DNA of 64,000 bases, taken from positions 43,974 to 107,973 of the forward strand of contig JAFWYA010000055.1 in assembly GCA_017517815.1 (NCBI GenBank). Reading direction: 5' to 3'. This DNA comes from Clostridia bacterium (GTDB lineage Bacteria; Bacillota_A; Clostridia; Christensenellales; Aristaeellaceae). Shown piece by piece: positions 25,778-33,387 of the stretch. The position numbers were made by a program, and so were the translations under genes. The first letter of the stretch is position 1. The number at the start of each line of letters is the position of its first letter. The notes below the pieces were generated by a model. That model did not search any database, was not told where the DNA came from, and was given only the letters and a program-made list of their open reading frames with translations.

Positions 25778-27238
25778 GTGCTTGAATTTCAGATTGAAGA
25801 CCAGCAGAGTTTTGCCTGCATTAAGGTGATCGGCTGCGGCGGCGCCGGCAACAACGCCATCAACCGCATGGTAGACGCCGGACTGAAGGGCGTTGACTTT
25901 ATTGCAATCAATACCGACCGTCAGGCGCTTGCCATGAGCAAGGCCGGCACCACCATCCAGATCGGCGAGAAGCTCACCAAGGGCCTGGGCGCCGGCGCTG
26001 TGCCCGATGTGGGGCGCCGTGCCGCCGAAGAAAGCCGTGAAGAGATCGCCGCCGCCATCAAGGGCGCGGATCTGGTGTTCGTTACCGCCGGTATGGGCGG
26101 CGGCACCGGTACCGGCGCGGCTCCCATCGTTGCGGAGATCGCCCGTGACCTCAACTGCCTGACCATCGCCGTGGTCAGCAAGCCCTTCGCTTTTGAGGGC
26201 AAGCAGCGCATGAAGAACGCCGAAATGGGCGTGATCGACCTCAAGCAGCGCGTGGATACGCTGGTAGTGATCCCCAACGACCGTCTGCTGCAGGTGGTTA
26301 CCAAGGGCACTTCCATGCTGGAGGCCTTCCGCATCGCCGACGACGTGCTGCGTCAGGGCATTCAGGGCATCAGCGACCTCATCGCCGTGCCTGCTCTGAT
26401 CAATCTGGACTTCGCCGACGTGAAGACCGTTATGGAATCCGGCGGCATGGCCCACATGGGTATTGGCGTTGGCAAAGGCGAAAACCGCATGGTCGAAGCC
26501 GCCAAGAACGCTATTTCCAGCCCCCTGCTGGAAACCAATATCGACGGCGCCCGCGCTGTGCTCATCAACATCACCGGCGGTGAGGACATGAGCATTATCG
26601 ATATCAACGAAGCCGCCAATCTGGTGATGCAGGCCGCCGACAGCGAGGCCAACATCATCTTCGGCGCCGGCATCGACGAAAAGCTCAACGACGAAGTGCG
26701 CATCACCGTAATCGCCACCGGCTTTGAAAAGACGCCCTTCCCCAAGAAGGAAGACAGCAAGAAGAAGGCCGGCGAACGCGACTGGACCCGCAGCTTCGGC
26801 GGCAGCGCCGCTGGTTCTGCTTACGGCAGCAGCCCCATGGTGCAGCAGGAGTATCCCACTCCTTCCTATGAGGATATGAGCTTCAATATGCCCATGGATG
26901 ACGAAAGCAGCTTTGGCAGCTTCATGGGCGGCAGCGCCGTTCCCGGCACTCCTGCCATGCCTCAGATGCAGGGCGGTCAGGTCTACCCCACTGCTTATGG
27001 ACAGGCTTATCAGGCACCTCAGTTCAGCCAGATGGAGTATGGCCAGCAGTATCAGGCTGCTCAGCAGCCCGCAGCCGCTCCTGTTGAGTACGGTCAGCAG
27101 TTCCAGGCTCAGCAGCCTGCCATGCAGCAGGCCGAGCCCGTGCAGCAGCCCGTTCAGCCTGAACCCGTTGCTCAGCCCACGGTTGAAAAGAACAATCTTG
27201 GCGTGCCTGCCTTCCTCAGAAGGCCGACCCGCAAGTAA
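25778..27238 (+). CDS. ftsZ: Cell-division GTPase FtsZ
   Basis: 486 aa, longer than the usual 360-400 because of a disordered linker. The GTPase core (about residues 1-320) has [15 protein letters not shown], the tubulin signature [10 protein letters not shown] near residue 107 and the synergy region [11 protein letters not shown]. From about 330 to 470 the chain is rich in Gln, Pro, Ala, Tyr and Met with near-repeats ([20 protein letters not shown]). The conserved tail [15 protein letters not shown] binds FtsA. It starts at GTG 25778 after a GGGGG stretch. Codon use is strongly biased to C-ending codons, as expected for a highly made protein. Confidence 0.97.
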   Translation: MLEFQIEDQQSFACIKVIGCGGAGNNAINRMVDAGLKGVDFIAINTDRQALAMSKAGTTIQIGEKLTKGLGAGAVPDVGRRAAEESREEIAAAIKGADLVFVTAGMGGGTGTGAAPIVAEIARDLNCLTIAVVSKPFAFEGKQRMKNAEMGVIDLKQRVDTLVVIPNDRLLQVVTKGTSMLEAFRIADDVLRQGIQGISDLIAVPALINLDFADVKTVMESGGMAHMGIGVGKGENRMVEAAKNAISSPLLETNIDGARAVLINITGGEDMSIIDINEAANLVMQAADSEANIIFGAGIDEKLNDEVRITVIATGFEKTPFPKKEDSKKKAGERDWTRSFGGSAAGSAYGSSPMVQQEYPTPSYEDMSFNMPMDDESSFGSFMGGSAVPGTPAMPQMQGGQVYPTAYGQAYQAPQFSQMEYGQQYQAAQQPAAAPVEYGQQFQAQQPAMQQAEPVQQPVQPEPVAQPTVEKNNLGVPAFLRRPTRK

Positions 27239-27249
27239 AAAGCAATTTG

Positions 27250-27278
27250 GCGGCCTCCGGCGATTGTCCGGAGGCCGC
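27250..27278 (+). terminator. GC-rich stem-loop after ftsZ
   Basis: Perfect 11-bp stem GCGGCCTCCGG with complement, 7-base loop. No T run follows, so it may attenuate or protect the message. Confidence 0.5.
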
Positions 27279-27331
27279 TGCTCTATCTTTGAATGCCTGC
27301 GCATACCCTTTCAGAAAAGGGGCGTGGCAAA

Positions 27332-28363
27332 ATGAGGAAAAGATATTTCTCGGATGTGGTTGCGTGTACAGGTGCGATGATCGGAGCAGGTTTTGCATCA
27401 GGACGGGAAGTGATCGCTTTTTTTACACGCTATGGTGTACACGGCTGGTGGCTGATTGGGCTGTCGTCGGGGACGATGGCTTTTTTATGTGCGCTGTGTC
27501 TGCAGCACGCACAAAAACAAACAGACCCTAACGGCTGGTACGTTCTTTTTGGACCTGTTGCGCGAATGTGCACGCTGCTGCTGATGCTGCTGACCGGGGG
27601 CGCAATGCTCTCTGCAGCAGGGCATATGATTGCGATGGTATGGTCAAACAGGCAGGCATATTTCATTGGAGTGCTGGGAACACTGACAGCAGCCTGGATG
27701 CTGAGCTTCGGTAGCCTACGCCCGCTCAGCTGGCTGAGTGGAATATTGACAACGGTTTTGCTGGCCACAACGATCGTTCTGATTTTTTGGTATGAACCTG
27801 CAGAAACTCCGATGGTAGTGATGAAGGACAATAATTTGTTGTTGGCAGCGGTGCGCAGCGTGGCCTATGCTTCCATGAATATGACACTGACGATGGGAGT
27901 TGTTTGCAGATGCGCCCAGGCAGATGCGCGGAAAAATTTGACGCTGTCTGCCGGCTTGGGTTGCCTGATGGGTTTGCTGCTTGGCTGTGCCCATCTGTTG
28001 TATACACAAAATCCGCAGCTGTTGGAAGAACCTTTTCCAATTGTGAGATTGCTGAGCCGCTTTGGGCGAAACGGATACCTTCTGAGCACAGGTATGCTCT
28101 ACCTGTCAGTGCTTACAACGCTGGTATCCATTGTCCTCGCTATACGGGAGGCAATGGCAAAGCTGTTTATCAGACGTGCATCTGCCAATGCTTTTATGAT
28201 GACGGTGCTGGTTGGTATCTCATCCGTCGGATTTACGGGCATTGTCGACAGAATGTATGCTCCCGCCGGGCTGCTGTGCCTGATTCTTGTGTTTATACCA
28301 GTGTGTTTCAGGCGGCTTGACAAAGTCCGTATAAATGCGTTACCATCAAAAATTACAGAATGA
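27332..28363 (+). CDS. YkvI-like membrane protein of the LeuT-fold transporter group
   Basis: 343 aa with about ten hydrophobic segments. The N-terminal helix CTGAMIGAGFASGREVIAFFTRYG is the hallmark of the YkvI family, where the broken first helix GAGFASG corresponds to the substrate site of amino-acid-type transporters. Substrate is unknown. It follows ftsZ by 93 bases with a stem-loop between and precedes the GH65 gene by 27 bases, but nothing links it to division; in many Firmicutes this spot after ftsZ holds spoIIGA-sigE instead. Start at 27332 has AAAGGGGCG upstream. Confidence 0.75.
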   Translation: MRKRYFSDVVACTGAMIGAGFASGREVIAFFTRYGVHGWWLIGLSSGTMAFLCALCLQHAQKQTDPNGWYVLFGPVARMCTLLLMLLTGGAMLSAAGHMIAMVWSNRQAYFIGVLGTLTAAWMLSFGSLRPLSWLSGILTTVLLATTIVLIFWYEPAETPMVVMKDNNLLLAAVRSVAYASMNMTLTMGVVCRCAQADARKNLTLSAGLGCLMGLLLGCAHLLYTQNPQLLEEPFPIVRLLSRFGRNGYLLSTGMLYLSVLTTLVSIVLAIREAMAKLFIRRASANAFMMTVLVGISSVGFTGIVDRMYAPAGLLCLILVFIPVCFRRLDKVRINALPSKITE

Positions 28364-28390
28364 TGTGTCTGCAAAAAGGAGACTTTCGAC

Positions 28391-30649
28391 ATGATTTGTG
28401 AAATTCACCCGTGGAAGATCGCTGAAAAAACACTTCACAAGGATCAGATGCGCCTTTTTGAAAGCCTGACGTCTACCGGCAACGGTTACATGGGCATGCG
28501 TGGTAACTTTGAAGAAGATTACAGCGGCGATACCCATCTGGGAACCTATATCGGCGGTGTGTGGTTTCCCGACAAAACGCGTGTGGGCTGGTGGAAGAAC
28601 GGCTATCCGCATTATTTCGGCAAGGCCGTCAACTGCGTGCGCCTGAATGGCATCCACGTGGAGATCGACGGAGAACCGCTTGATCTGAACCGGGCTGAAG
28701 TACTGGAATTTACCCGCGAACTCGATATGCAAACCGGCCTGTTCCTGCGCAAGTTTGTGGTAAAGACTGCAAAGGGGCGTGTGGCGGTAAAGGCGGAACG
28801 CTTTGTGTCGCTTTCGCAGAAGGAACTGCTGGCCGTGCGTTACAGCCTGATGCCTGAATATGATGCGCATATTGTGCTGCGCCCTTATCTGGACGCCAAC
28901 GTGCGCAACCTTGACAGCAACTACGACGAGACTTTCTGGGATATGCTGGCTGAAGAAGAGGGCGAGGATGGCGTAGCGCTGCTGACCAAAACCAAAGAGA
29001 ATACTTTTGATGCGCCCCGCTTTGCCGTTGCGGCTGCCATGAGCTGCTGGGCAGACGGGCTGGAAATGGAAAGCCGCAAAATGGAAAGCGGTTATGTAGA
29101 GTCCATCTATTCCGGTTACGTTGAAGCGGGCGACATGGTATCCATGGAGAAGTACGCGCTGTGCTTTACCAGCCGCGATTATGAAGAAAAGGTGCTGACC
29201 ACCATTGCCTTGCGCGCGGCTTCCCGTGCGCGTGAACTGGGGTATGACGAGCTGCGTGCGGACCATGCCGCTGCATGGAAAGCGCGCTGGGCAGGTTGCG
29301 ACGTGACCATTGAGGGCGACGATGCAGCCCAGCAGGGCATTCGTTTCAATCTGTTCCAGCTGTTGAGCACTTATTCCGGCGATGATGCGCGGCTGAACAT
29401 CGGCCCCAAGGGGTTTACCGGTGAAAAATACGGCGGAGCCACCTACTGGGATACCGAGGCATACTGCCTGCCGGTGTACATGGCCATTGCCGGGCAGGAT
29501 GTTGCACGTCAGCTGCTGATGTACCGCTGGCTGCAGCTGGACGGCGCTTACGAAAATGCCCGCCAGCTGGATCTGAAGGGTGCGCTGTATCCCATGGTGA
29601 CCTTTACAGGCATTGAGTGCCACAACGAGTGGGAAATCACCTTTGAAGAGATCCACCGCAACGGCGCCATCGCACATGCCATTTTCAACTACGCCACCTA
29701 TACCGGCGATTATGAGTATATGCGCAAGGAAGGGCTGGATGTGTTGTGCGGTATCGCACGCTTCTACACCGACCGCGTGCACTTTGCGCCGGAGCAGAAC
29801 AAGTACATGATCCACGGTGTGACCGGTCCCAACGAATATGAAAACAACGTCAACAACAACTGGTACACCAACCGCATCGCTGCATGGAGCATTGGCCTGT
29901 TTGTTACCCAGGCGCATCGTGCCTCCAAAGACAGGCTGGACAAGCTGGGTGTGACCAAAGAAGAACTTGCCCATATGATCGATGTGGTCGAAAAAATGTA
30001 TTATCCTGTGGATGAGCAGCGCGGCATCTTTGTTCAGCATGACAATTTCCTGGACAAGGAACTGATGCCCGCCAGCGAGATCCCGCAGGATCAGCGCCCC
30101 ATCAGCCAGCACTGGTCGTGGGACCGCATTCTGCGCAGCTGCTTCATCAAGCAGGCGGATGTGCTGCAGGGCCTGTATTTCCTCAATCATCTCTATGATG
30201 AGGAAACCATCCGCCGCAACTTTGATTTTTACGAGCCTATGACTGTGCATGAAAGCAGCCTGTCACCCTGTGTGCATAGTGTGCTTGCGGCACAGCTGGG
30301 TTATCACGACAAGGCTGTGGAAATGTACCATCGCACGGCAAGGCTGGATTTGGATAACATCAACAACGACACCGAGGATGGCCTGCATATTACCAGCATG
30401 GCGGGCAGCTGGCTTGCTATTGCACAGGGCTTTGCCGGTATGCGTACTGCCGAGGGGCTGTCGCTGTGCCCCTTCCTGCCGGATGAATGGAAGGGGTATG
30501 CGTTCCAGTTCCATTACCGGGGACGCATCATCCGCGTAAGCGTGAGGCCCGAAGAAGCCTGTGTGGAATTGCTGGAAGGCGAACCGCTTACCATCACACT
30601 TTGCGGTGAGGAACAGAAGCTGACGGACCGCATCATTCATAAGCTGTAA
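28391..30649 (+). CDS. Maltose phosphorylase, GH65
   Basis: 752 aa, the normal length for GH65 disaccharide phosphorylases. It would split maltose with phosphate into glucose and beta-glucose-1-phosphate. The stretch IGPKGFTGEKYGGATYWDTE, the acid catalyst segment ECHNEWEITFEEIHRNGAI and VTGPNEYENNVNNNWYTN are near-identical to maltose phosphorylases as I recall them, more so than to trehalose or kojibiose enzymes. No signal peptide, so cytoplasmic. No beta-phosphoglucomutase is seen next to it. A GGAG site precedes the ATG; a terminator follows directly. Confidence 0.88.
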   Translation: MICEIHPWKIAEKTLHKDQMRLFESLTSTGNGYMGMRGNFEEDYSGDTHLGTYIGGVWFPDKTRVGWWKNGYPHYFGKAVNCVRLNGIHVEIDGEPLDLNRAEVLEFTRELDMQTGLFLRKFVVKTAKGRVAVKAERFVSLSQKELLAVRYSLMPEYDAHIVLRPYLDANVRNLDSNYDETFWDMLAEEEGEDGVALLTKTKENTFDAPRFAVAAAMSCWADGLEMESRKMESGYVESIYSGYVEAGDMVSMEKYALCFTSRDYEEKVLTTIALRAASRARELGYDELRADHAAAWKARWAGCDVTIEGDDAAQQGIRFNLFQLLSTYSGDDARLNIGPKGFTGEKYGGATYWDTEAYCLPVYMAIAGQDVARQLLMYRWLQLDGAYENARQLDLKGALYPMVTFTGIECHNEWEITFEEIHRNGAIAHAIFNYATYTGDYEYMRKEGLDVLCGIARFYTDRVHFAPEQNKYMIHGVTGPNEYENNVNNNWYTNRIAAWSIGLFVTQAHRASKDRLDKLGVTKEELAHMIDVVEKMYYPVDEQRGIFVQHDNFLDKELMPASEIPQDQRPISQHWSWDRILRSCFIKQADVLQGLYFLNHLYDEETIRRNFDFYEPMTVHESSLSPCVHSVLAAQLGYHDKAVEMYHRTARLDLDNINNDTEDGLHITSMAGSWLAIAQGFAGMRTAEGLSLCPFLPDEWKGYAFQFHYRGRIIRVSVRPEEACVELLEGEPLTITLCGEEQKLTDRIIHKL

Positions 30650-30675
30650 CCTTTGATCGCCTCCTGCATAGGATG
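30649..30675 (+). promoter_or_regulatory. SigK/SigE-type promoter of dpaAB, inside the terminator hairpin
   Basis: AC (30649-30650), 16 bases, CATAGGATG (30667-30675). The -10 lies in the 5' half of the hairpin that ends the GH65 gene, so a transcript starting near 30682 keeps only the 3' arm with its ribosome-binding site. Confidence 0.6.
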
Positions 30676-30714
30676 CAGTAATACTGCATCGGCAGGAGGC
30701 GATTTTTATTTTAA
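30656..30714 (+). terminator. Terminator of the GH65 gene that contains the dpaA promoter and ribosome-binding site
   Basis: ATCGCCTCCTGC (30656-30667) pairs fully with GCAGGAGGCGAT (30692-30703), with an inner stem GATGCAG/CTGCATC (30672-30690). A T-rich run TTTTATTTT follows. The 3' arm contains AGGAGG (30694-30699). Confidence 0.85.
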
Positions 30715-30719
30715 AACTG

Positions 30720-31547
30720 TTGCTTGTTGGCGGAGACAAACGGACGCTGCTGTTGGCCGGCATGCTGAAAAAAGATGGGTACGACGTTTCCACGCTGGGG
30801 CTTTGTGAAGGAGATGAAGCACAAAAGGATTGTGTATCAGCCGACGTTATCCTGTTTCCGTACCCGTTTGCTGTTCAAAATGGTTGTGTGCCTGCATGCA
30901 ACGGCATGATCATTCATCCGGAAGATGTACTTGAAAAAGCCCGTGCAGGCTGTCTGCTGCTGGCGGGAAGAGGGATAGAACCCTATGCGCTGGCGGAGGA
31001 GAGAATGCCCAAGTGTTTCCGGCTGCGAAAATATGAGCAGGATGATGAATTCATCCGAAGAAATGCCGAAATCTCCGCAGAAGCAGTTGTGTATGAAGCT
31101 ATGCAACGAAGTGAACGAACCATTGCAGGGATGAGAATACTTGTTACAGGTTATGGATTGTTCGGGCGTGCAGTCGCGCACAAGCTCAAGGGCCTTGGCG
31201 CACGGGTATGTGTAGCTGCCAGAAGGTCAGAAGTGCGCTGTCAGGCGGAGGCGGATGGCATGCAGGCCGTTTCCCTGCAGCAGATCAGGCAAGTTGCAAA
31301 CCAAATGGATATGCTGCTTAATACCGTTCCGGCCCGAATCATTGATGAGGATACACTGCAGGCATTCCGAAATGGTACATGGCTGCTGGAACTGGCCAGC
31401 GCGCCCTATGGATTCGACCGCGATGCTGCAACGGCGCTGGGCTGCCGGTGTGATATACTGCCTGCACTGCCTGCGCGTTATGCGCCTGTAAGCGCTGCGG
31501 CTGTGCTGCATGAAACGGTTCTGCACTGGCTGAAGGAGGCAGAGTGA
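30720..31547 (+). CDS. dpaA: Dipicolinate synthase subunit A
   Basis: About 275 aa. With DpaB it makes dipicolinic acid from dihydroxydipicolinate in the mother cell for loading into the spore core. The N-terminal nucleotide-binding half starts LLVGGDKRTLLLAGMLKKDG; the second Rossmann motif RILVTGYGLFGRAVAHKLKGLG near residue 140 is typical. The conventional start is TTG at 30720, but it has no ribosome-binding site close by. An in-frame ATT at 30708 lies 8 bases from a perfect AGGAGG and would add ILKL, completing the first beta strand. The stop overlaps the dpaB ATG by one base. Confidence 0.88.
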   Translation: MLVGGDKRTLLLAGMLKKDGYDVSTLGLCEGDEAQKDCVSADVILFPYPFAVQNGCVPACNGMIIHPEDVLEKARAGCLLLAGRGIEPYALAEERMPKCFRLRKYEQDDEFIRRNAEISAEAVVYEAMQRSERTIAGMRILVTGYGLFGRAVAHKLKGLGARVCVAARRSEVRCQAEADGMQAVSLQQIRQVANQMDMLLNTVPARIIDEDTLQAFRNGTWLLELASAPYGFDRDAATALGCRCDILPALPARYAPVSAAAVLHETVLHWLKEAE

Positions 31548-32182
31548 TGAAAAAAACAACCATCGGCTTTGCACTTACAGGTTCCTTTTGTACTTTTGAA
31601 CGCGTGCTTGCCCAAATGGAAGAACTGGTCAGGCGCGGATATGACGTGCTGCCTGTACTCTCCTTCAATGCAGGGGGAATGGATACTCGTTTCATGACGA
31701 CAGATCATCTGAAAAACAGGCTGATCAGCATCACGGGTCATCAGCCCATTGAAACCCTGGTGGATGCAGAACCTATCGGACCAAAGAAAATGTGTGATGT
31801 ATATGTGATCGCACCCGCCAGTGGCAACAGCCTTGCCAAACTTGCCAATGGTCAGTTCGATACGCCGGCGCTGCTTGGCGCCAAGAGTCATCTGCGAAAT
31901 GCCCTGCCGCTGGTGCTGGCGGTGTCCACCAATGACGGACTGGGGGCGGCAGCGCAGAACATCGGCAGGCTTCTGAGCTGGCGAAACGTTTATTTTGTAC
32001 CCTTTGGGCAGGATGACCCTGTGCGCAAACCGCGGTCTCTTGTGGCGGATTTTGCGCAGTTGCCGCGCACGATTGCAGCGTCACTCACAGGCGTGCAGCT
32101 GCAGCCGATGCTGTGCATGCGTACAGAAGGGGAAAAAGAACAGGAAAACAGAAATCCTGTAACAAACTTGCAACAAAGGTGA
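31547..32182 (+). CDS. dpaB: Dipicolinate synthase subunit B
   Basis: 211 aa flavoprotein-fold partner of DpaA. Family marks are TTIGFALTGSFCTFERVLAQME at the start, the flavin-type motif VYVIAPASGNSLAKLANG near residue 85 and LVLAVSTNDGLGAAAQNIG. Its ATG overlaps the dpaA stop (TGATG), so the two are made together. The last 20 residues are charged and beyond the usual family end. A SigA promoter for the next gene begins inside its 3' end. Confidence 0.93.
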   Translation: MKKTTIGFALTGSFCTFERVLAQMEELVRRGYDVLPVLSFNAGGMDTRFMTTDHLKNRLISITGHQPIETLVDAEPIGPKKMCDVYVIAPASGNSLAKLANGQFDTPALLGAKSHLRNALPLVLAVSTNDGLGAAAQNIGRLLSWRNVYFVPFGQDDPVRKPRSLVADFAQLPRTIAASLTGVQLQPMLCMRTEGEKEQENRNPVTNLQQR

Positions 32183-32196
32183 TTCTGCTGTAAAAT
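32168..32196 (+). promoter_or_regulatory. SigA promoter of the DUF3298-like gene
   Basis: TTGCAA, 17 bases, TAAAAT; the -35 lies within the last codons of dpaB, 63 bases before the ATG at 32236. Confidence 0.6.
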
Positions 32197-32235
32197 ATAC
32201 AATGCGGAAAAACGCACAGAAGGGAGCGAAACGCG

Positions 32236-33363
32236 ATGCTGAAAAAATGGCTGACCTGTCTGTTGGCGCTGCTGCTGTCCTTTTCACTGGCGCAGGCCTG
32301 TGCAGATAAGATCATCATTGAAGAAATAGCTACCCAAATCGGAGATAACTGCGTGGCCTATCCGCAGCTTTCCGGAATGAAGGATACGTCGGTGCAGCAA
32401 AAGATCAACGACGATATCGTCATGTCCTCCGGTGTGACCAATCATATTGTCACACTTGCCACCTTGATGAGAAGCCAGCAAACGCTGAGGGTGGACTATC
32501 AGGCGGCACTGCTGGAAGATGATTTTTTTTCCGTTGTGATCAGCGCGAAGGGCAAGCTGCCCGGCAAGCGTGACGGTCATTCCTGGACAGCGATGACCTA
32601 TGATCTGCATACGGGTGAAAAACTGACGCTTGAGGACCTTTTTACGGATGCTGATGCGGCTGTTGCACATATGGAGCAGATTGCCGAAGAAACGCTGTCG
32701 GACGAACTGAACGGGTATATGGAGTACAGCGACATTCTGCCGCTGCCGGTGGATTCTTTCACGCTGGATGAAAACGGGATTACCTTCTGGTATCCGGCTG
32801 AGCAGTTTTCGCTGCTCAGCGGCTACAGCGGCGCATGCCAGTTCTGGTATCAGGAACTGGATGGCCTGTGGCTGAAGCCACCTGTGCTACGGCTGTCGGA
32901 TACAGAAATGAAAAAAGCCATCAGCGCAAGCGTAGCCGAAGGCAGACTGCCCCATGTGCCTGTGCAGATGGGGGAGAGTATGCAGCAGGTAATGCAGCAG
33001 TATCGTCTGCTGCGTACGCCGGATGAATTTCCCGGCGGGCGGTATTATGTGCTGGAGGATCCTGCATTCCGGCAGACCCTTGTGATTTCGGATGCGCTGA
33101 GCGCTGATTTTGCCCAGTCTCTGGTTGAAGGCATCCAGCTCAGGCGCGGGGGACTGTATGGCCTTTTGATTGGCAAAACCACCCAGCAGCGCTGGCGCGA
33201 GGTATTGGGTCAGCCGGACGAGAACGTCGCTTTCAGCGAAAATATGGCTTATGATTATGGCCTGCCCGCTGGACAGTATGATGTATACCATTACGGCAAA
33301 AACCAGCTCAGGCTGCATGCTGATGAAAACGGCGTGCTGTGTGCGCTGCAGCTGTGCAAGTAA
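32236..33363 (+). CDS. Secreted DUF3298/DUF4163-like protein
   Basis: 375 aa. A signal peptide (MLKKWLTCLLALLLSFSLAQ, then ACA) is followed by a domain from about residue 30 to 220 with AYPQLSGMKDTSVQQKINDDI and GEKLTLEDLFTDADAAVAHM, which is the layout of the DUF4163-DUF3298 pair found in RsiV-like anti-sigma factors and in some polysaccharide deacetylases. No catalytic domain is attached, and the C-terminal 130 residues are not recognised. It is likely an extracellular or cell-wall protein. The gene for the DNA translocase starts 24 bases later, so the two may share a messenger. Confidence 0.7.
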   Translation: MLKKWLTCLLALLLSFSLAQACADKIIIEEIATQIGDNCVAYPQLSGMKDTSVQQKINDDIVMSSGVTNHIVTLATLMRSQQTLRVDYQAALLEDDFFSVVISAKGKLPGKRDGHSWTAMTYDLHTGEKLTLEDLFTDADAAVAHMEQIAEETLSDELNGYMEYSDILPLPVDSFTLDENGITFWYPAEQFSLLSGYSGACQFWYQELDGLWLKPPVLRLSDTEMKKAISASVAEGRLPHVPVQMGESMQQVMQQYRLLRTPDEFPGGRYYVLEDPAFRQTLVISDALSADFAQSLVEGIQLRRGGLYGLLIGKTTQQRWREVLGQPDENVAFSENMAYDYGLPAGQYDVYHYGKNQLRLHADENGVLCALQLCK

Positions 33364-33387
33364 AAAACGCGGAGGATGAAAGTCAAC

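Noticed and set aside
25739..27304. Open frame of 521 codons antisense to ftsZ
   Set aside because: It mirrors the C-biased codons of ftsZ, has no ribosome-binding site and no family resemblance.
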